From positions 124,001 to 188,000 of the forward strand of contig NZ_NERY01000002.1 of assembly GCF_003063375.1 (NCBI RefSeq): a stretch of DNA of 64,000 nucleotides. The letters run 5' to 3'. Origin of the DNA: Limnohabitans sp. MMS-10A-178 (GTDB lineage: Bacteria > Pseudomonadota > Gammaproteobacteria > Burkholderiales > Burkholderiaceae_C). A model generated the notes under the pieces. The model searched no databases and was not told where the DNA came from. It saw only the letters and a list, made by a program, of their open reading frames with translations. The position numbers and the translations under genes were made by a program. Every line of letters begins with the position of its first letter. Positions within the stretch are counted from its first letter, which is position 1. Shown here one piece after another: positions 38,014 to 48,116 of the stretch.

Positions 38014-38110
38014 AGCAAGGCAGTTTAATGCCAACTTCTCGGAGATGGCACCCCAAAATGACGGGTATATCCCTGAAAATCACAAATATTGAGTACCAAG
38101 GTTTATTTTT

Positions 38111-38722
38111 ATGCTACTTGAAGTTGAATCCTCTCAATTGGTTTTGGTCGATTACCAATTGAAGCTCATGCCCGCCATGAAGGATGCCCAGGCTGTGTGG
38201 CAACGTGCAGAGGTGCTGGCACGGACTGCCAAATTGCTCAATGTGCCGGTCTGGGCCACTGAGCAAAACCCCTCCGGATTGGGCCAAACTTCTCCAGAGA
38301 TACGTCAGCATTGCCAACGGGTGCTGGCCAAAATGGCTTTCAGTGCTGTAGAGGAGGGCTTGGGCGAGTGGTTAAGTCCACCAGCACCGGCTGCTCCCAA
38401 GGGCAACGCAAGAAGTCTGCCTCGTCATTTGCAGAAGCCGCCAGAGCCAGATTCAGGCCCTTCTGTGGTTATTGCGGGTTGTGAGGCTCATGTTTGCTTG
38501 CTTCAGACTGCTTTGGATTTGCTCGAAGACGAATTTGACGTTTGGGTGGTCACCGATGCTTGTGCATCACGTTCTGATCGCGATCGAGACGCTGCTTTTG
38601 ATCGGTTGGCTGGGGCTGGTGCTGAGCTGTTAACCACTGAAATGGTTTTGTTTGAATGGCTTCGTTCCGCTGAAAATCCAGATTTCAAGCAAGTTCAGAC
38701 CTGGATCAAGGCCTTGGCTTAA
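38111..38722 (+). CDS. Isochorismatase-family cysteine hydrolase
   Basis: This 203-residue hydrolase of the isochorismatase-like fold has the Asp-Lys-Cys triad Asp14 (LVLVDYQ), Lys74 (LAKMAFSA) and Cys129 (AGCEAHVCLLQTA). A Pro/Ala-rich insert at about 89-116 distinguishes it from the shortest family members. Such proteins hydrolyse amides or related small molecules; the substrate cannot be assigned. It stands alone. Confidence 0.88.
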   Translation: MLLEVESSQLVLVDYQLKLMPAMKDAQAVWQRAEVLARTAKLLNVPVWATEQNPSGLGQTSPEIRQHCQRVLAKMAFSAVEEGLGEWLSPPAPAAPKGNARSLPRHLQKPPEPDSGPSVVIAGCEAHVCLLQTALDLLEDEFDVWVVTDACASRSDRDRDAAFDRLAGAGAELLTTEMVLFEWLRSAENPDFKQVQTWIKALA

Positions 38723-38840
38723 CTGGGATAGGGTTTCTTGCATTGAAAGTCAGCTTCCAGCAAGTCCATCATGAATAATTATAAATTCAGAAGACGAGAT
38801 CTATTCACCCGAGTTGAGTGCAAGGCTCGCTTGCCATTGA

Positions 38841-38869
38841 TTGCAAAATAAGACTGTTTATTGCATAAA
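38841..38869 (+). promoter_or_regulatory. Candidate sigma-70 promoter for prpE
   Basis: TTGCAA and CATAAA, each four of six to consensus, are separated by 17 bp and end 30 bp before the prpE ATG. They lie in an imperfect inverted repeat (TTGCAAAATAA ... TTTATTGCA) that could be an operator. Confidence 0.35.
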
Positions 38870-38898
38870 TTTCCCTGCCAGCGTCGATAGGAGACACC

Positions 38899-40803
38899 AT
38901 GGGTCGATTTTCAGATTTTCACCAACGTTCTATTCAAGACCGTGATGCTTTCTGGGCAGAACAAGCCCAACAAATTGAATGGCACAAAGCGCCGCAAGAA
39001 ATTTGCGACTACAGCAATCCGCCATTTGCAAAATGGTTCAATGGCGGCGAGACCAATTTGTGCCACAACGCCATCGATCGCCATTTAAAAGATCGAGGCG
39101 ATCAAGCAGCGCTCATTTTTGTTTCAACTGAAACAGACCAAGAACGCACTTACACCTACAAACAATTGCATGCTGAAGTGCAACGCATGGCCGCGTCCTT
39201 GTTGTCATTGGGCGTCCAAAAAGGCGATCGTGTCTTGATTTACATGCCCATGATTGCAGAGGCTTCCTTTGCCATGCTGGCATGTGCTCGAATTGGTGCC
39301 ATTCACTCTGTGGTGTTTGGTGGTTTTGCCTCTGGCTCCTTGGCTTCACGCATTGAAGATGCATCACCCAAAGTCATTTTGAGTGCCGATGCAGGTTCAC
39401 GTGGCGGCAAGGTCGTGGAATACAAGCCATTGCTGGACGAAGCCATTCGCTTGTCTTCACATAAACCAAATTCGGTATTGTTGGTTGATCGGGGTCTTGC
39501 CAAAATGGCCATCACCGAAGGTCGCGATGTGTACTGGTCTAGCTTGCGTGAAAAACACATGCACGATGTGGTGCCATGCGAGTGGGTGGATGCCACTCAT
39601 CCAAGCTACACCTTGTATACCTCTGGCACCACTGGTAAACCAAAAGGTGTTCAGCGTGATACCGGTGGTTACACGGTGGCCTTGGCTTCTAGCATTCCCA
39701 ATATTTTTTGTGGCAAACCTGGCGAGACATTCTTCTGCACCAGCGACATAGGTTGGGTGGTTGGCCACAGTTACATCATTTATGGCCCACTCATAGGCGG
39801 TATGTCCACCATTCTTTACGAAGGTTTACCAACTCGCCCCGATGGCGGCATCTGGTGGAGCTTGGTTGAGAAGTACAAAGTAACTGTCATGTTCAGCGCA
39901 CCTACAGCCATCCGGGTGTTAAAAAAACAAGATCCTGCGTTGCTGAGCAAATACGATTTATCCAGCCTGAAAGCATTGTTTTTGGCAGGCGAACCCTTGG
40001 ACGAACCAACCGCCAAGTGGATTTCAGAGGGCCTTGGCAAACCAATCATTGACAACTATTGGCAAACCGAAACGGGTTGGCCCATTTTGACGGTGTGCAA
40101 TGGCATTGAAAAAACATTGAGCAAGTTTGGTTCACCAGGCAAAGCTGTTTATGGTTACGACGTCAAATTGTTAGACGATCAAACGGGTGAAGAACTCACT
40201 CAGCCTCATCAAAAAGGCGTGGTGGCCATCGAAGGACCCTTGCCCCCTGGTTGTTTGCAAACTGTCTGGGGCGACGACGATCGGTTTGTCAAAACCTACT
40301 GGACCACGGTACCAGGGAAGATGGTTTATTCCACCTTTGATTGGGGTATCAAAGACGAAGATGGCTACTTTTTCATCTTGGGCCGAACGGACGACGTCAT
40401 TAATGTGGCCGGTCACCGTTTGGGCACCCGTGAAATCGAGGAAAGCATTTCAGGACATCCTGCGGTAGCGGAAGTGGCTGTGGTGGGGGTGGCCGACAAC
40501 CTCAAGGGCCAAGTGGCCATGGCTTTTGCTGTGCTCAAAGACGGCGCACTGTTGAATGACCCACAAGCTTTATTGAAGCTTGAAGGCGAAATCATGAAGG
40601 TGGTCGACAACTCTTTGGGGGCTGTGGCACGTCCAGCACGCGTTCGCTTTGTGTCTGTTTTGCCCAAAACTCGCAGCGGGAAGCTGCTGCGCCGCGCCAT
40701 TCAAGCTGTTTGTGAGGGCCGAGACCCTGGAGATCTGACCACCATGGACGATCCCAGCGCGTTGCTCCAAATTGCTGATTTGGTCAAAGCATCAAATAAA
40801 TAA
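38899..40803 (+). CDS. prpE: Propionyl-CoA synthetase
   Basis: This 634-residue acyl-CoA synthetase is of the acetyl-CoA synthetase type. The opening FSDFHQRSIQDRDAFWAEQA and NPPFAKWFNGGETNLCHNAIDRHL follow PrpE rather than Acs. The AMP-binding motif is YTSGTTGKPKGVQRDTGGY, and SGKLLRR near the C-terminus contains Lys595, the residue that is acetylated in this family. It activates propionate, and possibly acetate, as CoA thioester. The other prp genes are absent nearby. The start has GATAGGAG upstream. Confidence 0.94.
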   Translation: MGRFSDFHQRSIQDRDAFWAEQAQQIEWHKAPQEICDYSNPPFAKWFNGGETNLCHNAIDRHLKDRGDQAALIFVSTETDQERTYTYKQLHAEVQRMAASLLSLGVQKGDRVLIYMPMIAEASFAMLACARIGAIHSVVFGGFASGSLASRIEDASPKVILSADAGSRGGKVVEYKPLLDEAIRLSSHKPNSVLLVDRGLAKMAITEGRDVYWSSLREKHMHDVVPCEWVDATHPSYTLYTSGTTGKPKGVQRDTGGYTVALASSIPNIFCGKPGETFFCTSDIGWVVGHSYIIYGPLIGGMSTILYEGLPTRPDGGIWWSLVEKYKVTVMFSAPTAIRVLKKQDPALLSKYDLSSLKALFLAGEPLDEPTAKWISEGLGKPIIDNYWQTETGWPILTVCNGIEKTLSKFGSPGKAVYGYDVKLLDDQTGEELTQPHQKGVVAIEGPLPPGCLQTVWGDDDRFVKTYWTTVPGKMVYSTFDWGIKDEDGYFFILGRTDDVINVAGHRLGTREIEESISGHPAVAEVAVVGVADNLKGQVAMAFAVLKDGALLNDPQALLKLEGEIMKVVDNSLGAVARPARVRFVSVLPKTRSGKLLRRAIQAVCEGRDPGDLTTMDDPSALLQIADLVKASNK

Positions 40804-40847
40804 GCTGCTCGCAGCAAATCAATGGGATAATTCGCCTGTTACTAGGC

Positions 40848-40945
40848 CCTTCCCATGCCACAGTCGCATCCGCCAACCGGTTCAGCCGTGTCGCGGAAGG
40901 TATTTCAACCAACTAATGCTCCCTGAAGGGGAGCGAAGGTCAGCG
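40848..40945 (+). ncRNA. Structured sucA leader, candidate Burkholderiales sucA RNA motif
   Basis: The leader directly upstream of sucA can form an outer stem CCTTCC/GGAAGG (40848-40853 with 40895-40900) enclosing a small hairpin near CGGTTCAGCCG. A second hairpin GCTCCC/GGGAGC with loop TGAAG (40918-40934) is followed at once by the GAAGG ribosome site. A conserved cis-regulatory RNA upstream of sucA is known from Burkholderiales (the sucA motif of Weinberg and colleagues). Position and ribosome-site placement fit; I cannot verify the consensus here. Confidence 0.45.
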
Positions 40946-40949
40946 AAAA

Positions 40950-43820
40950 ATGAGTGAGACAAAATCCGTCTACGCCGCCTACCAAGGCAACACGTATCTC
41001 TTCGGCGGCAATGCGCCTTATGTCGAGGAAATGTATGAGAACTATCTGGCCAACCCTGGCAGTGTTCCCGACAGTTGGCGCGAATACTTCGACGCCCTCC
41101 AACACGTACCTGCTGTCGATGGCTCATCTGCCAAAGATGTCCCCCATTTGCCCGTCATCAATGCTTTTGCTGAGCGTGCCAAACAAGGTGTTACCAAAGT
41201 CGTCATGGCCAGTGCCGATGCCGAAATGGGCCGTAAGCGCACCGCTGTACAACAACTGATTGCAGCCTATCGCAACGTGGGTCAACGCTGGGCCGATCTC
41301 GACCCATTGAAGCGCACAGAGCGTCCTGACATTCCAGATCTCGACCCCGCTTTTTACGGCTTTACCGATGCCGACCAAGAAACTGTGTTTGATACCAGCA
41401 ACACATTCTTTGGTAAAAATTCCATGCCATTGCGCGAGTTGCTCAATGCATTGCGTGCAACCTATTGCGGCACTTTGGGCGCTGAATTCATGTACACCAC
41501 CGAGCAAGCTGAAAAGCGCTGGTGGCAACAAAAGCTGGAAAGTATTCGCAGCAAACCCAACTTCAATTCAGATCAGAAGAAACAAATTCTCGACCGCTTA
41601 ACAGCAGCCGAAGGCTTGGAGCGTTTCCTTCACACCAAGTACGTAGGTCAAAAACGTTTTTCATTGGAAGGCGGCGAGACTTTCATTGCTGCCATGGATG
41701 AACTCATTCAGTCTGCTGGCGAAAAAGGCGTCCAAGAAATTGTGATTGGCATGGCTCACCGCGGTCGTTTGAATGTACTGGTCAACACCATGGGCAAATT
41801 GCCCAAGGATTTGTTTGCTGAGTTTGATCACACCGCCCCCGAAGATTTGCCTGCTGGTGATGTGAAGTATCACCAAGGTTTCAGCTCTGACATCAGCACC
41901 CGTGGCGGTCCTGTTCACTTGTCTTTGGCTTTTAACCCTTCACACCTTGAAATTGTGAACCCAGTGGTTGAAGGCTCTGTGCGCGCCCGAATGGACCGCC
42001 GTGCCGACCCACAAGGTCAACAAGTGTTGCCCGTGTTGGTGCACGGCGATGCTGCTTTTGCTGGCCAAGGCGTCAACCAAGAAACACTGGCTCTGGCTCA
42101 AACCCGTGGTTACTCCACAGGCGGCACAGTGCACATCATCATCAACAATCAAATTGGTTTCACCACCTCCGATCCACGCGACATGCGCTCTACCGTCTAT
42201 TGCACGGACATCGTGAAGATGGTCGAAGCGCCTGTTTTGCACGTCAATGCAGACGATCCAGAGACCGTCGTGTTGGCCACGCAAATTGCGCTTGAGTACC
42301 GCATGACGTTCAAGAAAGACGTCGTGCTTGACATCATTTGCTTCCGCAAATTGGGTCACAACGAGCAAGACACGCCTAGCCTCACACAGCCTTTGATGTA
42401 CAAGAAAATTGCGGCCCACCCCGGTACCCGTAAGTTGTACGCCGATCGCTTGGCATCACAAGGCCTGGGTGACACATTGGGTGACGACATGGTCAAGGCT
42501 TGCCGCGCCGCCTTGGATGCAGGCAAGCACACCGATCAAGAAGTGGTCTTGACCAACTTCAAAACGCAATTCACCGTCAATTGGGCACCTTTCCTCAACC
42601 AAAAGTGGACAGATGCTGGATCTACAGCCATCCCCATGCCGGAGTGGAAACGGATTGCCGAAAAAATCACGACTTTGCCTAGCTCTGTCACGCCTCACCA
42701 GTTGGTTAAAAACGTGTACGACAACCGTGCGGCCATGGGCCGAGGTGACATGCCAGTCGATTGGGGCATGGGCGAACACATGGCTTTCGCTTCTTTGGTG
42801 GCCAGTGGCTACCCAGTGCGTTTGTCGGGTGAAGATTGCGGTCGCGGTACGTTCACGCACCGTCATGCCGTGATTCACGATCAAAACCGTGAAAAGTGGG
42901 ATACAGGCACCTACGTGCCTTTGCAAAATGTGGCGGAAAACCAAGCGCCTTTTGTCGTGATCGATTCGATTTTGTCAGAAGAAGCTGTGCTTGGTTTTGA
43001 ATACGGCTACGCTTCCAACGACCCTAACACTTTGGTCATTTGGGAAGCTCAATTTGGTGACTTTGCCAACGGCGCACAAGTGGTAATTGATCAGTTCATC
43101 GCTTCAGGCGAAGTGAAGTGGGGACGTGTGAATGGCCTCACGCTCATGTTGCCACACGGCTACGAAGGACAGGGCCCAGAGCACAGTTCTGCGCGCTTGG
43201 AGCGCTTCATGCAGTTGGCGGCCGATACCAACATGCAAATTGTTCAGCCAACCACCGCCAGCCAAATCTTCCACGTGTTGCGTCGTCAAATGGTTCGCAA
43301 TTTGCGCAAGCCATTGATCATCTTCACACCGAAGTCTTTGCTGCGCAACAAAGATGCCACATCACCTTTGTCTGAATTCACCAAAGGTGGCTTCCAAACG
43401 GTGATCCCTGAAAACAAAACACTCAAGGCCGACAAGGTCAAACGTGTGTTGGTGTGTTCAGGCAAGGTCTACTACGACTTGGTGAAAAAGCGGGAAGAAC
43501 TGGGTGCCGACGACACCGCTATTTTGCGTGTTGAGCAACTGTATCCATTCCCTCACAAGGCCTTTGCTGCCGAAATGAAAAAGTACCCCAATGCAACCGA
43601 ATTGGTGTGGACGCAAGACGAGCCACAAAACCAAGGCGCATGGTTCTTTGTTCAGCATTACATCCACGAGAACATGACAGAAGGTCAGCGCTTGGGTTAC
43701 TCCGGCCGTGCCGCTTCTGCATCGCCTGCTGTGGGTTACTCACACCTCCACCAAGAGCAACAAAAAGCCTTGGTTGACGGCGCGTTCGGCAAAATTAAAG
43801 GCTTTGTGTTGACCAAATAA
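40950..43820 (+). CDS. sucA: 2-oxoglutarate dehydrogenase E1 component
   Basis: This 956-residue thiamine-diphosphate enzyme of the TCA cycle decarboxylates 2-oxoglutarate and succinylates the E2 lipoyl group. The N-terminal E2-binding segment contains GGNAPYVEEMYENYLANPGS. The catalytic domain has GMAHRGRLNVL, the cofactor stretch HGDAAFAGQGVNQETLAL, NNQIGFTTSDP, and LPHGYEGQGPEHSSARLER. Length matches SucA. It leads the operon sucA-sucB-lpd. Confidence 0.98.
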   Translation: MSETKSVYAAYQGNTYLFGGNAPYVEEMYENYLANPGSVPDSWREYFDALQHVPAVDGSSAKDVPHLPVINAFAERAKQGVTKVVMASADAEMGRKRTAVQQLIAAYRNVGQRWADLDPLKRTERPDIPDLDPAFYGFTDADQETVFDTSNTFFGKNSMPLRELLNALRATYCGTLGAEFMYTTEQAEKRWWQQKLESIRSKPNFNSDQKKQILDRLTAAEGLERFLHTKYVGQKRFSLEGGETFIAAMDELIQSAGEKGVQEIVIGMAHRGRLNVLVNTMGKLPKDLFAEFDHTAPEDLPAGDVKYHQGFSSDISTRGGPVHLSLAFNPSHLEIVNPVVEGSVRARMDRRADPQGQQVLPVLVHGDAAFAGQGVNQETLALAQTRGYSTGGTVHIIINNQIGFTTSDPRDMRSTVYCTDIVKMVEAPVLHVNADDPETVVLATQIALEYRMTFKKDVVLDIICFRKLGHNEQDTPSLTQPLMYKKIAAHPGTRKLYADRLASQGLGDTLGDDMVKACRAALDAGKHTDQEVVLTNFKTQFTVNWAPFLNQKWTDAGSTAIPMPEWKRIAEKITTLPSSVTPHQLVKNVYDNRAAMGRGDMPVDWGMGEHMAFASLVASGYPVRLSGEDCGRGTFTHRHAVIHDQNREKWDTGTYVPLQNVAENQAPFVVIDSILSEEAVLGFEYGYASNDPNTLVIWEAQFGDFANGAQVVIDQFIASGEVKWGRVNGLTLMLPHGYEGQGPEHSSARLERFMQLAADTNMQIVQPTTASQIFHVLRRQMVRNLRKPLIIFTPKSLLRNKDATSPLSEFTKGGFQTVIPENKTLKADKVKRVLVCSGKVYYDLVKKREELGADDTAILRVEQLYPFPHKAFAAEMKKYPNATELVWTQDEPQNQGAWFFVQHYIHENMTEGQRLGYSGRAASASPAVGYSHLHQEQQKALVDGAFGKIKGFVLTK

Positions 43821-43864
43821 GGTCTGACTCAAACATCGATTGAACCTATTTAGAAAGAATTGAA

Positions 43865-45112
43865 ATGGCTATCGTAGAAGTGAAAGTTCCTCAGCTGTCT
43901 GAGTCCGTGGCAGAAGCCACCATGTTGCAGTGGAAAAAGAAAGTGGGCTACAGTGTTGCCGCCGACGAAATCTTGATCGAAATTGAAACCGACAAAGTGG
44001 TGTTGGAAGTGCCTGCGCCTTCAGCAGGTGTGTTGTCTGAAATCTTGGTGGGCGATGGTGGCACCGTGGCTGCTGAGCAACTCATTGCGCGCATTGATAC
44101 AGACGGCAAAGTTGCTGCTGCAGCACCTGCCACTGCAGTTGCACCTGCCGCCAGCGCACCTGCTGCTGCCCCCGCAGCTCAAAACTCCAGCATGGCTGGC
44201 GTGGCCATGCCCGCTGCCGCCAAGCTAATGGCCGACAACAATTTGGCCGCGGGATCGGTATCCGGTTCTGGCAAAGACGGCCGTGTGACCAAAGGTGATG
44301 TGTTGTCTGCCGTGGCCGGCGGAGCCAAGCCTGTTGCCCAAGTGTCTATTCCAACTGGCGTGCCTACAACATCATTGCCGCAAGTTGCAGCACCTGCTGT
44401 TAACTTGGGCGAGCGTCCAGAGCAACGCGTGCCCATGACACGCTTGCGCGCACGTGTAGCCGAGCGTTTGTTGCAATCGCAATCAACCAACGCCATCTTG
44501 ACCACATTCAACGAAGTTAACATGGCGCCCGTCATGGACATGCGCAAGCGCTTCCAAGACAAGTTCGAAAAAGAACACGGTATCAAGTTGGGCTTCATGA
44601 GCTTCTTCGTTAAAGCGGCTGTGCATGCTTTGAAGAAATACCCCGTGCTCAATGCCTCTGTTGATGGCAACGACATCGTGTACCACGGTTACTTTGACAT
44701 TGGTATTGCTGTAGGTTCACCCCGCGGTTTGGTGGTGCCTATTTTGCGCAACGCCGATCAAATGAGCTTTGCCGACATTGAAAAGAAAATTGCAGAGTTT
44801 GGCGCCAAAGCCAAAGACGGTAAGTTGGGCATTGAAGACATGACTGGCGGTACCTTCTCCATCTCCAATGGCGGCACCTTCGGCTCCATGATGTCTACTC
44901 CCATTATTAACCCACCTCAGTCCGCCATTCTTGGCGTGCACGCTACCAAAGATCGCGCCATGGTTGAAAACGGTCAAGTGGTGGTTCGCCCCATGAACTA
45001 TTTCGCCATGTCTTACGATCACCGCATCATTGACGGCCGTGAAGCTGTGTTGGGCTTGGTGGCCATGAAAGAAGCGTTGGAAGATCCATCGCGCTTGTTG
45101 TTTGACATCTAA
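43865..45112 (+). CDS. sucB: 2-oxoglutarate dehydrogenase E2, dihydrolipoyl succinyltransferase
   Basis: This 415-residue E2 has a single lipoyl domain (1-78, Lys44 in ETDKVVLEV), an Ala/Pro linker, an E1/E3-binding domain at about 113-150 ([22 protein letters not shown]) and a catalytic domain with His386/Asp390 in DHRIIDG. The opening [20 protein letters not shown] is diagnostic of the succinyltransferase. It lies 44 bp after sucA with AGAAAG as a weak ribosome site. Confidence 0.97.
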   Translation: MAIVEVKVPQLSESVAEATMLQWKKKVGYSVAADEILIEIETDKVVLEVPAPSAGVLSEILVGDGGTVAAEQLIARIDTDGKVAAAAPATAVAPAASAPAAAPAAQNSSMAGVAMPAAAKLMADNNLAAGSVSGSGKDGRVTKGDVLSAVAGGAKPVAQVSIPTGVPTTSLPQVAAPAVNLGERPEQRVPMTRLRARVAERLLQSQSTNAILTTFNEVNMAPVMDMRKRFQDKFEKEHGIKLGFMSFFVKAAVHALKKYPVLNASVDGNDIVYHGYFDIGIAVGSPRGLVVPILRNADQMSFADIEKKIAEFGAKAKDGKLGIEDMTGGTFSISNGGTFGSMMSTPIINPPQSAILGVHATKDRAMVENGQVVVRPMNYFAMSYDHRIIDGREAVLGLVAMKEALEDPSRLLFDI

Positions 45113-45124
45113 GGATCTATTAGC

Positions 45125-46552
45125 ATGAGCAAACAATTTGATGTGGTCGTCATTGGTGGCGGCCCAGGCGGATATATTGCCGCCATTCGCGCAGCCCAAT
45201 TGGGTTTTCAAGTCGCCTGTGTCGATGAGTGGAAAAACGCCTCTGGTGGTCCCGCTCTGGGCGGCACCTGCACCAACGTCGGTTGCATTCCTTCCAAAGC
45301 ATTGCTGCAATCTTCTGAGCACTTCGAGCAAGCCAATCATCACTTTGCCGATCATGGCATTGAGATGAAAGGTGTCAGCATGGATGTGGCCAAGATGATT
45401 GCCCGCAAAGATAACGTTGTGAAGCAAAACAACGACGGTGTTTTGTACTTGTTCAAAAAGAACAAAGTGTCCTTCTTCCACGGACGCGCTGCATTCAGCA
45501 AAGCTGTTGAAGGCGGCTATGAAGTGAATGTCACGGGTGCAGCCAACGAAACCTTGACTGGCAAGAACATCATTGTGGCCACAGGCTCCAATGCTCGTGC
45601 TTTGCCAGGCACGCCCTTTGATGAAGTCAATGTGTTGTCCAACGACGGCGCCTTGAAGGTCGGCGCTGTGCCCAAAAAATTGGTGCTCATCGGTTCTGGC
45701 GTCATCGGTTTAGAAATGGGTTCTGTTTGGCGCCGTTTAGGTTCTGAAGTCACTATCTTGGAAGGTTTACCCACTTTCTTGGGTGCGGTCGACCAACAGA
45801 TTGCCAAAGAAGCCAAAAAGGCTTTCGACAAGCAAGGTTTGAAAATTGAACTTGGCGTCAAAGTCGGTGAGATTCAAAGCGGCAAAAAAGGCGTCAAAGT
45901 GGCCTACACCAATGCCAAAGGTGAAGCCCAAAGCATTGATGCCGATAAATTGATCGTGTCGATTGGCCGTGTACCCAACACCATCGGTTTGAACACTGAA
46001 TCGGTTGGCCTTCAGCTGGACGAGCGGGGCGCCATTGTGGTCGACGCTGAATGTAAAACCAACTTGCCAGGTGTATGGGCTGTAGGCGACGTGGTGCGTG
46101 GCCCTATGTTGGCGCACAAAGCGGAAGAAGAGGGCGTTGCTGTGGCCGAGCGCATTGCCGGCCAACACGGCCATGTCAACTTCAACACCGTCCCTTGGGT
46201 CATTTACACCAGCCCCGAAATTGCGTGGGTGGGCCGCACCGAGGAGCAACTCAAGGCCGATGGCGTGGCCTATAAAGCGGGTACGTTCCCATTCTTGGCC
46301 AATGGCCGTGCGCGTGCCTTGGGTGATACCACCGGAATGGTCAAGTTTTTGGCCGATGCCAAAACCGACGAAATCTTGGGTGTCCACATTGTGGGTCCCA
46401 TGGCCAGCGAGCTTATTTCTGAGGCTGTGGTGGCCATGGAGTTCCGTGCCAGTGCCGAAGACATTGCCAGAATCTGCCATGCGCACCCTTCATTGAGCGA
46501 AGCAACCAAAGAAGCTGCTTTGGCTGTCGACAAACGGACCTTGAACTTCTAA
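45125..46552 (+). CDS. lpd: Dihydrolipoamide dehydrogenase of the 2-oxoglutarate complex
   Basis: This 475-residue E3 lacks a lipoyl domain. The FAD motif [19 protein letters not shown] is at the N-terminus, redox cysteines are Cys49 and Cys54 in [12 protein letters not shown], and the active-site HAHPSLSE is near the C-terminus. It starts 12 bp after sucB, giving each dehydrogenase complex its own E3. A hairpin terminator follows. Confidence 0.97.
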   Translation: MSKQFDVVVIGGGPGGYIAAIRAAQLGFQVACVDEWKNASGGPALGGTCTNVGCIPSKALLQSSEHFEQANHHFADHGIEMKGVSMDVAKMIARKDNVVKQNNDGVLYLFKKNKVSFFHGRAAFSKAVEGGYEVNVTGAANETLTGKNIIVATGSNARALPGTPFDEVNVLSNDGALKVGAVPKKLVLIGSGVIGLEMGSVWRRLGSEVTILEGLPTFLGAVDQQIAKEAKKAFDKQGLKIELGVKVGEIQSGKKGVKVAYTNAKGEAQSIDADKLIVSIGRVPNTIGLNTESVGLQLDERGAIVVDAECKTNLPGVWAVGDVVRGPMLAHKAEEEGVAVAERIAGQHGHVNFNTVPWVIYTSPEIAWVGRTEEQLKADGVAYKAGTFPFLANGRARALGDTTGMVKFLADAKTDEILGVHIVGPMASELISEAVVAMEFRASAEDIARICHAHPSLSEATKEAALAVDKRTLNF

Positions 46553-46580
46553 GTTTTTCAAGTCTCGTTACACTATGAAG

Positions 46581-46601
46581 CCCGGGCCAGACCCGGGTTT
46601 T
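46581..46601 (+). terminator. Intrinsic terminator of the sucA operon
   Basis: CCCGGG, loop CCAGA, CCCGGG and TTTT follow the lpd stop by about 30 bp. The stem is only six base pairs but all G-C. Confidence 0.75.
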
Positions 46602-46635
46602 CTCATTCCAAAGATCCATTTTTTAAGCTTTGCCC

Positions 46636-47733
46636 ATGTCCGTTCGATCAGCCTACGACCAAGAACTTCTGAACAGAGGCTATCAGGCTGACCCCGCTCA
46701 ATTGCGAGCCGTTGAGGCTTTGGAGCGATGTGCGCAAGAATGGGCAGGCTATCAAGTGAGCATCAAAAGCCCATTCAGATTCTTAAAGAAGAAGCCAGAA
46801 CTGCCGCGAGGCGTTTACATGTTTGGCGGCGTGGGTCGTGGCAAGAGTTTCTTGATGGACTGCTTTTACAACGCGGTCCCAGTCAAAGATAAAACACGTT
46901 TGCACTTCCACGAGTTCATGCGCGAAGTGCATCGCGAGCTGGCCTTAATGCAAGGCACAGTCAATCCCTTGGATGAACTGGGGCGACGCATGGCCAAGCG
47001 CTACCAACTCATTTGCTTCGATGAATTTCACGTGGCTGACATTACCGATGCCATGATCTTGCATCGATTGTTGGTATCGCTGTTTGAAAATGGCGTGAGC
47101 TTTGTCACCACGTCCAATTTCAAACCCGACAATTTGTATCCCGATGGCTTGCACCGCGATCGCTTGTTGCCTGCGATTGCGTTGCTGAACCAGCGCATGG
47201 AAGTATTGAACGTCGACAACGGCACCGACTACCGACGTCGCACCCTTGAACTGGTCAAGCTTTACCATTGTCCATTGGGTGAATCTGCTGACCTTGAAAT
47301 GACAGACGCATTCAATCGGCTGGCCAGTGGCCAAGATGAAAATCCTATTTTGAACATTGAAGCACGCCAAATTACAGCCAAACGGCGAGCTGGCGGCGTG
47401 GTTTGGTTCGACTTCAGATCCCTCTGTGGTGGCCCTAGGTCACAAAACGATTACCTGGAAATTGCCACACAGTTTCACACGGTGCTTTTGAGCAATGTAC
47501 CTATGATGCCTCCTCGGCTGGCATCAGAAGCAAGGCGATTTACTTGGCTCATCGATGTTCTCTACGACAGACGTGTTAAATTGATTCTTTCAGCTGAAGT
47601 TGCGCCCGAGGCACTTTACACAGAAGGTCCGCTGTCACATGAATTTCCCAGAACCATATCCAGATTGCATGAAATGCAATCGTCTGAATTTTTGGCGCTT
47701 GAACATCGTACGGTAGACACCCAGATCACCTAA
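46636..47733 (+). CDS. zapE: Cell division protein ZapE, AFG1-like ATPase
   Basis: This P-loop ATPase of the AFG1 family has 365 residues from the ATG at 46636; a TTG two codons earlier is less likely. Walker A GGVGRGKSF is at 64-72 and Walker B ICFDEFHVADI near 131, as in ZapE/YhcM. The arginine-rich TSNFKPDNLYPDGLHRDRLLP region is typical. It is linked to late divisome function in E. coli. It often follows the sucA operon in Burkholderiales, as I recall. Confidence 0.93.
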   Translation: MSVRSAYDQELLNRGYQADPAQLRAVEALERCAQEWAGYQVSIKSPFRFLKKKPELPRGVYMFGGVGRGKSFLMDCFYNAVPVKDKTRLHFHEFMREVHRELALMQGTVNPLDELGRRMAKRYQLICFDEFHVADITDAMILHRLLVSLFENGVSFVTTSNFKPDNLYPDGLHRDRLLPAIALLNQRMEVLNVDNGTDYRRRTLELVKLYHCPLGESADLEMTDAFNRLASGQDENPILNIEARQITAKRRAGGVVWFDFRSLCGGPRSQNDYLEIATQFHTVLLSNVPMMPPRLASEARRFTWLIDVLYDRRVKLILSAEVAPEALYTEGPLSHEFPRTISRLHEMQSSEFLALEHRTVDTQIT

Positions 47734-47741
47734 TTTCAAAA

Positions 47742-48116
47742 ATGATTTTTTGGTTCAAAGTTTTTCTGTTGGGGTTTTTTGGATGTTCCAGCTTGCTCAG
47801 CATGGCTCAAGCTGATGCATCAAATTTGCCCTCTCAGTCTGAATCAAATTTGATTGAAGCCCAACGATTGGTTCTGGCTGAAGAAAAAAAGAAAGTTTTT
47901 GATCAATTTCAAACCAATTCCAAGGCTTGTTGGCAGAAGTTTGCCGTGAATGATTGTTTGTCCAATGTTCGCCAGCAAAAGTACCAAAGTTTGAGACCTT
48001 TAGACCAACGAGAAATTGAACTCAATACACGGCAAAGAGCACTCAAAGAGATTGAGCGCCGTCAGCGCTTGTCTGACAAGACCATTGATAGCAGCAATGA
48101 CAAGGCGCCTCCTTGA
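47742..48116 (+). CDS. Small exported protein of unknown function
   Basis: I do not recognise this 124-residue protein. The N-terminus MIFWFKVFLLGFFGCSSLLS looks like a signal peptide; cleavage may fall after SMAQA at about 25. Cys15 is followed by Ser-Ser, but no clean lipobox precedes it. The mature part is highly charged and probably helical (Glu/Lys/Arg/Gln-rich, coiled-coil-like), with two cysteines (in KACWQKF and NDCLSN) that could form a disulfide. It begins eight bases after zapE and its stop overlaps the proposed TTG start of the helicase. Confidence 0.75.
   Translation: MIFWFKVFLLGFFGCSSLLSMAQADASNLPSQSESNLIEAQRLVLAEEKKKVFDQFQTNSKACWQKFAVNDCLSNVRQQKYQSLRPLDQREIELNTRQRALKEIERRQRLSDKTIDSSNDKAPP

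Noticed and set aside
40934..40947. 14-mer CGAAGGTCAGCGAA found again in reverse after rluB near 53888
   Set aside because: Shared 14-mers are expected by chance in 64 kb on two strands; no longer similarity surrounds them.
45767..46486. 239-codon minus-strand frame inside lpd
   Set aside because: It is His/Gly/Phe-rich complement of a conserved flavoprotein, no independent evidence.
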